This document shows positions 5,725 to 14,400 of a stretch of DNA of 16,836 nt, piece by piece (the first letter of the stretch is position 1; each line of letters starts with the position of its first letter). The stretch spans positions 1 to 16,836 of the forward strand of contig JAZSRU010000050.1 of assembly GCA_045538635.1 (NCBI GenBank), in the 5' to 3' direction. This DNA comes from RGIG5270 sp045538635 (GTDB lineage: Bacteria > Verrucomicrobiota > Lentisphaeria > Victivallales > Victivallaceae). The notes below the pieces were generated by a model that worked only from the letters and a program-made list of their open reading frames with translations, did no database searches and was not told the DNA's origin. The position numbers and the translations under genes are program-made.

Positions 5725-8470
5725 ATTTGGCCGGCAGCATGATCACCCTGTCGCACAGCAAACGGTTATCCTCGCGTTTGAGCGACATATAAATCGTATA
5801 ATCTGTATTGACATCGGCTTTCGCGCCTAAAAAGAAAAGCATTGCCCATCTACCGCCGAAAAGTGAGCTTGAGGCTGTAACTTTGATTGGAGAGGCATTG
5901 AATTTGACCAAATGAAATTTGCCGTCAACTGGAATTTCTGATGCTTTCAAGAGGCGGACGGAATTATATTTTTTAGCTTTTGTGTCATAAATTCCGACGC
6001 GGAAAGCTGTTTGACCGTTCCAATTTTCGGGCAGGGCGCGTTTGAAATTTGCATCCGGATCAGCGACTGCATTTTTGTTATTTTTGGCAACAGCAAAATC
6101 AAGCATCCCTTTGACGCACATTTCCGCAGGCAGATCAACTTGTCCCGGCAGACGCTGCACGAGCAGAATTTCCGGGCATTGTTCAGCAGGCACAAGGCAT
6201 ATCCGGTCGCTGAAAATGGTATTGTTTTCTTCTTTGAGAGAAACAAAGATGTAAAATTTCTGCGCCAGAGATTCTGCATTGTCGCGTTGAACAGCAGCTG
6301 CACCGATATTGTAATTCATATACCAGCTGCCGCCGTAACAAATCGTTGACGGAGTGAGAGTTACAGGTTTTGTGTTGATGAGATAAAAATCAAATCTGTC
6401 ATTTTTGATTGCTCCGGAATCAAATACTTTGGCAAGGATATGTTTTTTGCTGACGCGGTCGTAAAGACCGATGCGGAAGGGAGCAGAACCTTTGCGCTGT
6501 TCGACAAAAGCGCGACCGAGATTTGCGCCTTTGTGAGCTTTGATAGTGGGGCCGCGTTCAGCGGTGGGGATGACGACAATGTTTTTGATATTGCTGAAGG
6601 CGGGAGGCAAGGGGAGTTCTTTGCCGCGGTCGGCGATATTTCTGCTCCATTCATTGAATCGTTTCCAATCAACATTGACGGGGCGTTTTTTCTGCATTTC
6701 CAGCATGGTGTTTCTGACCCGTTCCATGCGTTTTGTGTTGTCGGCACTGATTTTTGAAATAATAGTGCAGTCAAGACCGACACGGAGCAGGCGGACGCGG
6801 AAAGCATATTCTCCGGTAACCAGTTTTTCTGCTTCATCGAGCATTTTTTCCCATTTGAGGAGATTGTCTTTTGTGAGATAAGATGCATCAATGGTGCGAT
6901 AGTTCCATTTGCCGTTTTTAGCAGTGAAATTATCAAGTTCAGCGGCAAGTGAATTGAAATATTTGAGAACAACCGGAGCTGCGCTGCCGTAATATTTGCT
7001 GATGAAAGTTTCAATAAGTTTATTCAAATCTGCATAGGGATTTTGTGCAAGCTTGAGCATGAGCCATCCCTGCATTTCAGAGAAATTGGTAAATTGCACA
7101 ATACCGCCTGCATCGTGTTCTACATAGGGACCGAGAATGCCGTTTTTGTGCATTATCTGCCAGTCGCGGGCAAAGCGTTTTGCAAGTCCGTTGGGAGGTT
7201 CGGTGAAAAATATTTCACGGTTGCGGTTGTAGGGGCAGGGATAATACCAGAAAAGAATATTTTTTGTGATTTTGGACCAATTATTGAAGTCTTTCAAATC
7301 AATCGCATTTTCTTTGCCTTTGTCCAGAGGATTGGCATAATCTCCGTTGATTGGGGCGAAAATTATTATCAGATTGTCGGGGATATTGATTTCCTTTTTG
7401 GGCGGGTGCTGGGTTTGAGAGCGTTGATAGGCGAGGGTACGGAAAGTTATATCTTTGTTGCGTGAAGCAATATCTGCAAGTGCCAGCAGAATAACTGCGC
7501 CGGGAGTACCGTATTCTTTTTCCAGCTTGGTGCAATCCGGACAGTAGCAGAGTTTGTAAGCAATATCATTGCATGAAATTTCGATATGCCCCTTCAAACC
7601 TTTTGTACGCTTGAACTGCAGATCGTAATACATGCGGATATTTTTTTCAAGTTCTTTGCGGAGTGCCGGATTGGAGAAACAGAGCTGCCGGTTGGGAACG
7701 CGTTTGCCGCTTTGATCCATAGTGAAAAATTCAGGATTGGTAACAAAGTAGCGTTTGTCACGCAATTCCGGCAGGGCAGAGAGAATGCCGGTTCCGGCAT
7801 TATGACCTGTTTTGACCTCTTTGACACCCGGCGGAATGAATTGGAACAAACTGTGAGAGCCGACATAAGTTTCAAATTTGCAGATGACTCCCGGTTCATT
7901 GCCGGGGAAACGGGGATGGTTGAATGAATGGAGCAGGACATTCTGGCGGTTGCGGTAAAGAGCCGTGCTTGCCAGATTTTTGTCCTTGTAAAAGTAATTC
8001 ATTACTGCACGGACAGGGAATGCGTATTTTGTCTCTTTTTTTACTTCATTGATGGTGAGATTGGCTTTTTCGGGAGCATAAAAGTCTCCGAAAGCGTTGA
8101 AAAACACACAGCCGAGATGATTTTCCAGAAGTTCATATACAGCCCACAGATTTCCGTGAATACCGCCGCCGTAAAGCAGCAGGTCTTTTCCTGATGTTTC
8201 AACGATATTGACTTCATCGGCGAGTTTTGCGCCTTTGTCATGTCCGATGAAAATGGCGGGAGATTTTTTTTCATTGGAAATCGCAAAATCTGCACCGGTG
8301 ATTTTTTTCAGGAAAAATGCCAGTTCTTTTGCGGCAAATTTATCAATATCTGAAGCATTTTTCTGCAAAACGATCGAATAATCTGTTTTGCCGTTTTCCG
8401 CCAGTTTCAAAGATGCGCCATTGAGTGCGTAAAATACACCTGCAAAAAGTAAAAAAGTTAATAAACGCAT
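5723..8470 (-). CDS. Secreted DUF4838-domain protein with GH67-like N-terminus
   Basis: The 915-residue protein starts with a signal peptide (MRLLTFLLFAGVFYALNGAS, cleavage near residue 19), so it acts outside the cytoplasm. Residues about 25-130 resemble the alpha-glucuronidase (GH67) N-terminal domain found before DUF4838: FAAKELAFFLKKITGADF and GNLWAVYELLENHLGCVFF. Residues about 200-500 fit DUF4838, including NDIAYKLCYCPDC (C308, C310, C313) and GILGPYVEHDAG. The C-terminus holds two related beta-sandwich modules, about 662-761 and 820-915, sharing FR[IV]G[IL]YD, [YF]GG[SR]W and the ending DR[IV]-x-[LM]-[VL]-PA. DUF4838 proteins are common in glycan-use loci of Bacteroidota and Lentisphaerota and are presumed glycosidases; activity here is not shown. 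It is the last gene of the operon, 20 bases after the pseudopilin, with SD AAAAGGA before ATG. Family call firm, substrate unknown. Confidence 0.88.
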   Translation of the reverse strand: MRLLTFLLFAGVFYALNGASLKLAENGKTDYSIVLQKNASDIDKFAAKELAFFLKKITGADFAISNEKKSPAIFIGHDKGAKLADEVNIVETSGKDLLLYGGGIHGNLWAVYELLENHLGCVFFNAFGDFYAPEKANLTINEVKKETKYAFPVRAVMNYFYKDKNLASTALYRNRQNVLLHSFNHPRFPGNEPGVICKFETYVGSHSLFQFIPPGVKEVKTGHNAGTGILSALPELRDKRYFVTNPEFFTMDQSGKRVPNRQLCFSNPALRKELEKNIRMYYDLQFKRTKGLKGHIEISCNDIAYKLCYCPDCTKLEKEYGTPGAVILLALADIASRNKDITFRTLAYQRSQTQHPPKKEINIPDNLIIIFAPINGDYANPLDKGKENAIDLKDFNNWSKITKNILFWYYPCPYNRNREIFFTEPPNGLAKRFARDWQIMHKNGILGPYVEHDAGGIVQFTNFSEMQGWLMLKLAQNPYADLNKLIETFISKYYGSAAPVVLKYFNSLAAELDNFTAKNGKWNYRTIDASYLTKDNLLKWEKMLDEAEKLVTGEYAFRVRLLRVGLDCTIISKISADNTKRMERVRNTMLEMQKKRPVNVDWKRFNEWSRNIADRGKELPLPPAFSNIKNIVVIPTAERGPTIKAHKGANLGRAFVEQRKGSAPFRIGLYDRVSKKHILAKVFDSGAIKNDRFDFYLINTKPVTLTPSTICYGGSWYMNYNIGAAAVQRDNAESLAQKFYIFVSLKEENNTIFSDRICLVPAEQCPEILLVQRLPGQVDLPAEMCVKGMLDFAVAKNNKNAVADPDANFKRALPENWNGQTAFRVGIYDTKAKKYNSVRLLKASEIPVDGKFHLVKFNASPIKVTASSSLFGGRWAMLFFLGAKADVNTDYTIYMSLKREDNRLLCDRVIMLPAK

Positions 8471-8490
8471 AAATAATTATCCTTTTAAAA

Positions 8491-9222
8491 TCAGTTGACA
8501 GTACCTGAACTGTTGAATTTTACAGCCTGTCCTGAATTTTTGATATAGAAAAATGTGAAACCGCCTTTCTGGTCACTGCTGCCGTTGACTTTAAATTCAG
8601 CAAAAAATGTATTATAGGCTTCAGTATGATTTTTGATTGAACCTGCATGACCGTCAAGAAAACCGATATTGCCGCTGTTTTTGTGTGCAAGATAAAAACC
8701 GCTGGTTTGTGCAGATGAGTTGTAAATATAAGCCAGAGAGTTCTGTTTCATATTGCTTGTGTTTACAGAATCAGCATACATGAGAAATTTAGAGGGAAAT
8801 GCAATTTTGTTCATTGAAGCAAAAGATGATTTTGCACTGTCTTTTACAGAAGCAGGCAAACCGCCGGGAATTGTATTGGGGTGACGCATCATATATGTGT
8901 ACTGGTCATCACTGGTTGTTGCGGTATTGTATTTTCCGGGAGATGTTGATGGACAGGCGGCAATCTGATTTTTCTTGGGCAGATAATCGCGCGCCATCAT
9001 CCAGTTGGCAAAACGACCGTTGATATCACAGAGAAAAGCGAATCCGTTGTTTTCATCCATGTAAAGGATTTGTGCGACCATGAGCTGTTTAAGATTATTG
9101 GTACATTTTGAGGTTCTGGATCGTTCTCTGGCATTATTCAAAGCGGGGAGCAGCATTCCGGCGAGGATCGCAATGATTGCGATGACGACAAGAAGTTCGA
9201 TCAGTGTGAAAGATTTTTTCAT
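8491..9222 (-). CDS. H-X9-DG type pseudopilin (prepilin-type N-terminus)
   Basis: The 243-residue protein begins MKKSFTLIELLVVIAIIAIL, a type II secretion/type IV pilin-like N-terminus with Glu at +5 of the expected cleavage before F5. The residue before the cleavage is Ser, not the usual Gly. Basic and polar residues follow (NNARERSRTSKCTNNLKQLM). A soluble part follows, with H180, nine residues, then D190-G191 (AHKNSGNIGFLDGHAG), the H-X9-DG signature. This family (related to DUF1559/SBP_bac_10) is strongly expanded in Planctomycetota and Lentisphaerota. It sits between the GH31 gene (42 bases upstream) and the DUF4838 gene (20 bases downstream), so it is co-transcribed with glycan enzymes. 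A role in cell-surface binding or a large-substrate uptake machine is inferred. SD AAAGGA precedes the ATG. Confidence 0.92.
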   Translation of the reverse strand: MKKSFTLIELLVVIAIIAILAGMLLPALNNARERSRTSKCTNNLKQLMVAQILYMDENNGFAFLCDINGRFANWMMARDYLPKKNQIAACPSTSPGKYNTATTSDDQYTYMMRHPNTIPGGLPASVKDSAKSSFASMNKIAFPSKFLMYADSVNTSNMKQNSLAYIYNSSAQTSGFYLAHKNSGNIGFLDGHAGSIKNHTEAYNTFFAEFKVNGSSDQKGGFTFFYIKNSGQAVKFNSSGTVN

Positions 9223-9264
9223 TTTTTTATCCTTTCTGTTGGGGGGTGATTGTATTATATTTTG

Positions 9265-11469
9265 TTAAAATGTTATTTGGGTTTCTCCGGGATATATAAT
9301 TGAAACTTTTATCTCCTGACGGCTGCTGTCCCATTCAAAATCGACATTTTCTCCATTGGAGAAAACCCGTTTGGGGGCAGACTTGGCGGTAAAAATCGCG
9401 CTCCATTTTTTTACGCGGCTGTCGGCGTGGACATTTAAATTCAAAGTGATGGAATTTTCATCGCGTACAAGTTTTATTGAACTCAAGGCGTACTTGCCCT
9501 GCTTGTAATCAAAGGAAATACCGTCATCTTCATAATAATCAAAATGTGTTGTTTCGGCGGCGGGATAACAATAAAGCTCAATTTCATCGACTTCGCGTTC
9601 ACCGCGATACTGCATTACCGGCCCCATCGGAATTATTGCGCCCTCTCTGACAAACAATCCGCCGCCGCGATTCTCAGGAAAGTCAACGGTGCAATTTTGA
9701 TTGCCTGCCAAATATTCACCTGTCCAGTAATCTTTCCATTCACCTTCCGGGAAGTATATTTCACGGGTAAATGAGCTTACCAGCAATGAATTGCCGAGCA
9801 GATGTTCATTCAGCAGTTTTCGGCAGTTCAAATCATCCGGAAATTCCATGGCAGGCGGCAGCAGAAACGGAATGCCGTTTTGAGTCGTTTTATACATGCA
9901 TGAATACAGATATGGTATCAATCTTGATCTCAATGATGAATAAAAACGATGCATTTCTATTATTTTCGGACCCCACAGCCACGGCATTTTCCATGAAGAA
10001 TAATTGTTTATCTGACTCAGCGGCAGCAGATATCCGAAGTGAATACCTTCGATTTTATTGGCATCCATATCATTAGTTGTCAGACCGTGTCCGGCAAAAC
10101 AGGTATTGAACATGCCGCAAAGTGTGGTCGGACCGCCGCCGGTATCTCCCGTCCATGTCGCTGCCCATTTCTGGAAAGTTGTCCAGCCGCATGGATTGAA
10201 GATAAATGGGCGGCGATTGGTGTGTGCTGCAAAACCTTCATACATTTGACGCATCAGCATCAATGGATAAAAATTGTGACATTCATCGTCGGTCATGCCG
10301 TTGCCGTACAATCTGTCGGGGTGATTATTGACTTGATTTGAGGCATCAGTTTTGAAAAAGTCGGCGCCCCAGTCAACAAAACTTTTCAAATGTTCAAACC
10401 ACGGTTCTTCCGGGATGGTTATTTTGTCATTGCGTACATCGTGTCCGAGGTGTTGGTCAAATTCTTCATTGTCGGTGATGACTTCGGATTCGGCAAGTTT
10501 AAAATCTTTTCTGCATCGGCGTTCTTCCTCATAAGTCAAATCGTAATCATCGCAGAGCCATAATTCAAAATGATAGCCCATGCCGTATTTGATGGCATCT
10601 ATAAAAGTGCGTTTTCGGAATTTGAAAGGCTCAAGCATCAGCGGAAATTTTACCGGGTCCCACTTCTTTTTGGTGGAAAAATCGTATGTCGTTTCCATCC
10701 AGCCGGGTTCAAGACCGATGACATCACAGGGGATTTTATGTTCACGGTAATGATATGCGTCATCAACAGCATCTTTGGCATTGGCTATATTGTTGCATAT
10801 GTGCCACAAACCGAAACTCCAAACCGGCGGCAGGGCAGGGCGACCGGGTACTGATGTATATGCAGTAAGCAATTCTTTGAAATTTCTGCCGGTGAATAAA
10901 TAGATATCCCAGACTTCCCCGTTATCGGTTATTGAAATTGTATTATTTTTGCCTGAATCCATGTCAAACATGCTTTTGTAAGTGGAATTCAGCAAAATGC
11001 CGTAATTCGCAGTTGACATGAAAAAAGGAACACAGATATAACTTTTCACATTTCTGATATGACAGAATATTTTTTCTCCGCGGTGGAAAAACCGTTCACG
11101 GCTGACATCGCCGAAGCCTGCAAAATCTTCATCATTGGAAATATCAAAAGAAGCATTGACTTTTTTACTGCTGAAAGTGAGAGTTTTTTGTTTCAGCAAA
11201 GTTTTGCCGTTTTTATCTGTAAGCTCAAAACAGCCGCTTTTTTTATCAATCAAAAGAACCGCTTCTGCAGTTTTTATTTTCAAAATATCATCATTCTGTT
11301 CAACGCCTGCATTTTCATCCGCAGGAAGTTTTTCCAGATAGCCGTATTTGTCCAATGCAGAAATTTTATTTGCACAATCAGGAGGTGCAATGCGGATATG
11401 AAATATTCCGTTTTGCAGAACTTCCGCATAACCTGATATATTATTTGAAATATTGAAATCGAATTTCAT
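9265..11469 (-). CDS. Glycoside hydrolase family 31 (alpha-xylosidase/alpha-glucosidase-like)
   Basis: GH31 enzymes remove alpha-linked glucose, xylose or galactose from chain ends with retention. The 734-residue protein has an N-terminal beta-sandwich (about 1-210), a TIM barrel from about PALPPVWSFGLWH (211 onwards) with GLEPGWMET, and a C-terminal beta domain. The expected nucleophile is D375 in WGADFFKTDASN and the acid/base is D442 in WTGDTGGG. The region before the acid/base reads FNPCGWTTFQKWAATW rather than the usual Arg-containing SRSG-type motif, and the usual DIGG motif after it is replaced by NDMDANKIEG; the substrate pocket probably differs from classic alpha-glucosidases. There is no signal peptide, so it is probably cytoplasmic and works on imported oligosaccharides. 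It lies 20 bases after the GH29 gene and 42 before the pseudopilin. Confidence 0.9.
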   Translation of the reverse strand: MKFDFNISNNISGYAEVLQNGIFHIRIAPPDCANKISALDKYGYLEKLPADENAGVEQNDDILKIKTAEAVLLIDKKSGCFELTDKNGKTLLKQKTLTFSSKKVNASFDISNDEDFAGFGDVSRERFFHRGEKIFCHIRNVKSYICVPFFMSTANYGILLNSTYKSMFDMDSGKNNTISITDNGEVWDIYLFTGRNFKELLTAYTSVPGRPALPPVWSFGLWHICNNIANAKDAVDDAYHYREHKIPCDVIGLEPGWMETTYDFSTKKKWDPVKFPLMLEPFKFRKRTFIDAIKYGMGYHFELWLCDDYDLTYEEERRCRKDFKLAESEVITDNEEFDQHLGHDVRNDKITIPEEPWFEHLKSFVDWGADFFKTDASNQVNNHPDRLYGNGMTDDECHNFYPLMLMRQMYEGFAAHTNRRPFIFNPCGWTTFQKWAATWTGDTGGGPTTLCGMFNTCFAGHGLTTNDMDANKIEGIHFGYLLPLSQINNYSSWKMPWLWGPKIIEMHRFYSSLRSRLIPYLYSCMYKTTQNGIPFLLPPAMEFPDDLNCRKLLNEHLLGNSLLVSSFTREIYFPEGEWKDYWTGEYLAGNQNCTVDFPENRGGGLFVREGAIIPMGPVMQYRGEREVDEIELYCYPAAETTHFDYYEDDGISFDYKQGKYALSSIKLVRDENSITLNLNVHADSRVKKWSAIFTAKSAPKRVFSNGENVDFEWDSSRQEIKVSIIYPGETQITF

Positions 11470-11489
11470 ATTATTTCCTTTACTTAATA

Positions 11490-12764
11490 TTAAAATCTTG
11501 TAAAACCTGCATCGTAAATACGCTCAAAAACCTGCGGTGCGCCGTCAAGTTCAACTTTGATGATAAAAGGTGTTTCAATCGGCGGCAAATCTTCAAAAAT
11601 CAATCGGCAGTAATTGTATTCTTCAACTCTTTCGTCAATAACTTTTACAGGTTCGCCGCTGCTCAGAATTTCAGCTTTTACAACTTTGTTGCGGATGCCG
11701 TAAAGGTCAATGACTGAAGTTTTTCTGAATATCCAAAGATAAATATTATTGCCTTTTGAAGTAAGTTCTCCCCACGGGAATGCTTTCGTGCATGTAAAAA
11801 GTTTCGCCGCACTGTGCGCCCCTGTTATCGCTTCAATATTGGGAATTGCAAGTTTGCCGAGTTCAGCAAGGATTTTATCTGCTTCAGCAGGAAATGTTCC
11901 GTCCGGCAGAGGTCCGACATTGATAAGGTGGTTGGCATTGTGTGAAACCATTTGAGCAAGATTGCGAAAAAGTTCTGTCGGATTGCGCCATTCTTTATCG
12001 GCTTTTTTGTACCCCCAGCTTTCATTCATAGTATTCATGCCTTCGGCGGCTTGTTCATAACAGCGGTCGGCGGGGAGGTTGTCGCCCAGCGAAATATAGT
12101 CTCCGATACCGTTACCGACTCTGCCGCTGACGAGACAGTCCGGCTGAATTGATTTGACAAAATTATTGAGGTCAAGACTCTGTTCTTTAGTTATTTTCAC
12201 AGGCGTGTCAAACCAGATACAGAGCAGTTCTCCGTAATTTGTCAGAAGTTCACGGAGCTGATGTTTCACTTTTGTATCAAGATATTTCTGAAATGCTTCA
12301 GGAGTTTTGTTTTCAGCTTTGAAATCCCATACATTGCCGGTTGCGCCTTCTTCATGCCAGTCCAAATCCTGCGAATAATAGCAGCCGAGTTTGAGTCCGT
12401 ATTTGCGGCAGGCATCTGCAAGTTCTCTGACAACATCACGCTTAAACGGAGTTGCGTCAACGATATTGTAATTGTCGTATGTTGATTTGAACATGCAGAA
12501 TCCGTCGTGGTGTTTGGCAGTGAAAATGATGTATTTCATGCCTGCATCGCAAGCTTTTCTCGCCCATTCGTCAGCATTGAAGTTGACGGGATTGAAATTT
12601 GCGGCGGCAGCGGTGTATTCAGCAACAGGAATATGAAATTTATTCATTATCCATTCTGCAACCCACGGGACGGTCATTCCTTTGTATTCTCCGCCGAAAA
12701 CGGAATAAACACCCCAGTGGATGAACATGCCGTACCGCAGTTCATTAAACCTTTCAATACTCAT
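11490..12764 (-). CDS. Glycoside hydrolase family 29 (alpha-L-fucosidase-like)
   Basis: GH29 enzymes release alpha-L-fucose by a retaining mechanism. The 424-residue protein starts directly in the barrel (RFNELRYGMFIHWGVYSVFGG) without a signal peptide. It shows the family landmarks: FIHWG (His16), AKHHDGFCMF (His85, His86), YYSQDLDW and LLCIWFDTP with the expected nucleophile D186. ANHLINVGPLPDGTFP near residue 290 is the usual end-of-barrel motif. A short C-terminal beta domain follows. The length is at the lower end for the family. It is the first gene of the operon; its stop is 20 bases before the GH31 start. ATG at 12764 is preceded by AAAGAAAGG. Substrate could be fucosylated host or plant glycans; not decidable here. 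Confidence 0.92.
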   Translation of the reverse strand: MSIERFNELRYGMFIHWGVYSVFGGEYKGMTVPWVAEWIMNKFHIPVAEYTAAAANFNPVNFNADEWARKACDAGMKYIIFTAKHHDGFCMFKSTYDNYNIVDATPFKRDVVRELADACRKYGLKLGCYYSQDLDWHEEGATGNVWDFKAENKTPEAFQKYLDTKVKHQLRELLTNYGELLCIWFDTPVKITKEQSLDLNNFVKSIQPDCLVSGRVGNGIGDYISLGDNLPADRCYEQAAEGMNTMNESWGYKKADKEWRNPTELFRNLAQMVSHNANHLINVGPLPDGTFPAEADKILAELGKLAIPNIEAITGAHSAAKLFTCTKAFPWGELTSKGNNIYLWIFRKTSVIDLYGIRNKVVKAEILSSGEPVKVIDERVEEYNYCRLIFEDLPPIETPFIIKVELDGAPQVFERIYDAGFTRF

Positions 12765-12900
12765 TTTACAAAACCTTTCTTTAAAAGCAGAGCTGTCAAA
12801 AATACCGTCCTGTAAAACTGCTGCAGTTGCATTTGTTCATTTTTGGATATTCAACGGCAAAAAGCATGAAATATTTTCCCTGTTTTTTTCAGTTGAAGAT

Positions 12901-12929
12901 TTGACAAGTTTGCTTGCCGCAGTTATTTT
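12901..12929 (+). promoter_or_regulatory. Candidate promoter of the AraC regulator
   Basis: TTGACA (12901-12906), 17 bases, TATTTT (12924-12929) on the plus strand. Transcription would start near 12936, about 90 bases before the regulator start. A second -10-like TATAAT at 12960-12965 lacks a good -35. Confidence 0.5.
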
Positions 12930-12957
12930 ATTATAGAAAAAACATAAAAATTGTCTG
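12930..12957 (-). promoter_or_regulatory. Candidate promoter of the GH29-GH31-pilin-DUF4838 operon
   Basis: On the minus strand CAGACA (plus 12952-12957) is followed after 16 bases by a perfect TATAAT (plus 12930-12935). It directly abuts the divergent promoter at 12901-12929. The -35 is imperfect (4 of 6), as is common for activator-dependent promoters. The leader would be about 160 bases. Confidence 0.5.
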
Positions 12958-13027
12958 TTTATAATATACAACAACAGTTATAAATTGTAAATGGTAATTT
13001 TGTGACAAAAAGAGAGGAATTTTGTTC

Positions 13028-13828
13028 ATGAGGAAAACTTACCGGGATTTTCATTTTGCCGCATACAAAATGAATACCAGCTATTTTGTCCGTTCAGTAG
13101 GGGATTTCCGGTTGTTGAAAAATGCGAAAGAACTGGTAAAAAAAGTTGAATTTCCTGAAATTTTCTGGTGTATCGAGGGGTGCGGAAGTTTTTTTTATGA
13201 AGGCAGATATCATTATCTGCGTCCGGATCAGGTGTGGTACTATCCGGCAGGATCGGTTCATGAAATTTCTTGTTACGGTGAAGTTTTCCGTTACCGCTGG
13301 ATGGCATGGGACGGGCGGGATGCGGGGACTGTTTTTGACGGGTTGAATTTGAAAACAGGAGTGAATTTCAGCGGGCCGTGTCCTCATCATCTTTTCAATA
13401 AATTGACTTTGAACATCGGGCGTCCGACGCTTGAGGCGCAGATGAATAACCTTGCGGCAGGTTTTGAAATATTGCTGAATGCTGCGCAGAATAAATTTGA
13501 TAATGTTATCAGAATTGAACAGATGGAACAGGTCAAAAATATCATTGATGAAAATTTCTCCAATCCGGAACTGAATGTTCAGAGTATTGCAGATTTAATG
13601 CAGATGAACCGTTCGGTTTTGAGCCGGAATTTTTCCGATACTTTTAAAGTTACGATTGTTGAATATATCGCCAGCCGTCGTTTGCAGGAAGCTATGTATT
13701 ACATTAAGGAAACCGATATCCCGATTCATGAAATCGCCAGTAAATGCGGCTATTCGTGCCATAATTATTTTACAAAAGTTATGCGGCACCATACCGGCAG
13801 TACTCCGCAGGAACTCCGTTCAATGTAA
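13028..13828 (+). CDS. AraC-family transcriptional regulator
   Basis: From the ATG at 13028 the protein has 266 residues. Residues about 40-100 form a cupin-type sensor fold (FWCIEGCGSFFYEGRYHYL, then QVWYYPAGSVHEI). Residues about 165-264 are the double helix-turn-helix DNA-binding domain: LNVQSIADLMQMNRSVLSRNF and IPIHEIASKCGYSCHNYFTK, ending HHTGSTPQELRSM. A TTG at 13022 in the same frame is only 4 bases from the AGAGG at 13013-13017, while the ATG is 10 bases away, so I prefer the ATG. It is divergent from the glycosidase operon across 257 bases. Regulators of this layout usually sense a sugar and activate the neighbouring operon; the ligand is unknown. Confidence 0.93.
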   Translation: MRKTYRDFHFAAYKMNTSYFVRSVGDFRLLKNAKELVKKVEFPEIFWCIEGCGSFFYEGRYHYLRPDQVWYYPAGSVHEISCYGEVFRYRWMAWDGRDAGTVFDGLNLKTGVNFSGPCPHHLFNKLTLNIGRPTLEAQMNNLAAGFEILLNAAQNKFDNVIRIEQMEQVKNIIDENFSNPELNVQSIADLMQMNRSVLSRNFSDTFKVTIVEYIASRRLQEAMYYIKETDIPIHEIASKCGYSCHNYFTKVMRHHTGSTPQELRSM

Positions 13829-13871
13829 TACAAAAAGACTGTGTTATAAAAGAATACTGATTTATTGCATG

Positions 13872-13917
13872 GGGGAGAAGAAAAAACTTTTTTGCAAAAA
13901 AGTTTTTTCTTCTCCCC
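13872..13917. terminator. 46-base perfect palindrome after the AraC gene
   Basis: Arms of 22 bases (starting GGGGAGAAGAAAAAAC) pair perfectly around a central GC, forming a near loop-free hairpin beginning 44 bases after the araC stop. It may end araC transcription, but the T run is inside the stem, not after it, so a mobile or repeat origin is also possible. Confidence 0.5.
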
Positions 13918-13956
13918 TGCATCCCATCATCTTTTTCAAAAAACTCTTATGTACCT

Positions 13957-14400
13957 TTTTTACAAACGCTATGTTCCCATTGTGGGTATATCTGGAATTT
14001 TGGGAGTTTAAGGATTAAAAAACTAAAAGAAGGGGGATAGGGGGAGAGTAGAGAAGCATTTATGCTGAACGGCAATCTCCCCCGGATGGCAATCGTGGCG
14101 GAAGATTTGCTTTGTCACTCCTCAGCGTTCCACCCGCTTTCATAATGGAGGAGGGACAAAACGAACATTCCGCCACAAAAAAGCCTGACACCATACAGCC
14201 AACAACATCCACGCGTCAGCGTTACAAAATGGGGATGGATATCCCCCTGCCAGGGGCTCCGTCTTCGCTACGCCGTGACAAAGCAATCGGCGTAATGCGC
14301 CAGCGTAATAAAAGGGCGGGTGGAACGCCGGGGCGCAGCCAGCCCCCTGAAAAAATATTACAACTATCTCCCTTCAATGGGAACAGAGCCTTTACAAAAA
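13957..14400. mobile_element. MITE-like or structured 444-base element with terminal and nested inverted repeats
   Basis: The 26 bases at 13957-13982 and the reverse complement of 14375-14400 agree at 22 positions, with a perfect TGTTCCCATTG / CAATGGGAACA core. Inside are further inverted pairs in nested order: AAGGGGGATAG (14030) with CTATCTCCCTT (14364), TTTGCTTTGTCAC (14106) with GTGACAAAGCAA (14274), GCGTTCCACCCGC (14125) with GCGGGTGGAACGC (14316), and GTGGCGGA (14095) with TCCGCCAC (14169). The middle is clearly more GC-rich than the surroundings. I see no transposase and no convincing protein in any frame. No clear target-site duplication was found. It could be a non-autonomous element or a folded RNA. 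Confidence 0.6.

Noticed and set aside
5442..5756. A minus-strand open frame over the leader repeat and hairpins
   Set aside because: It reads through a promoter, two hairpins and A/T runs, giving Phe/Leu-rich sequence without family similarity.
6361..7014. Long alternative frames within the DUF4838 gene (also 7043-7465)
   Set aside because: They lie inside a strongly supported gene; their translations have no domain signs and reflect codon bias.
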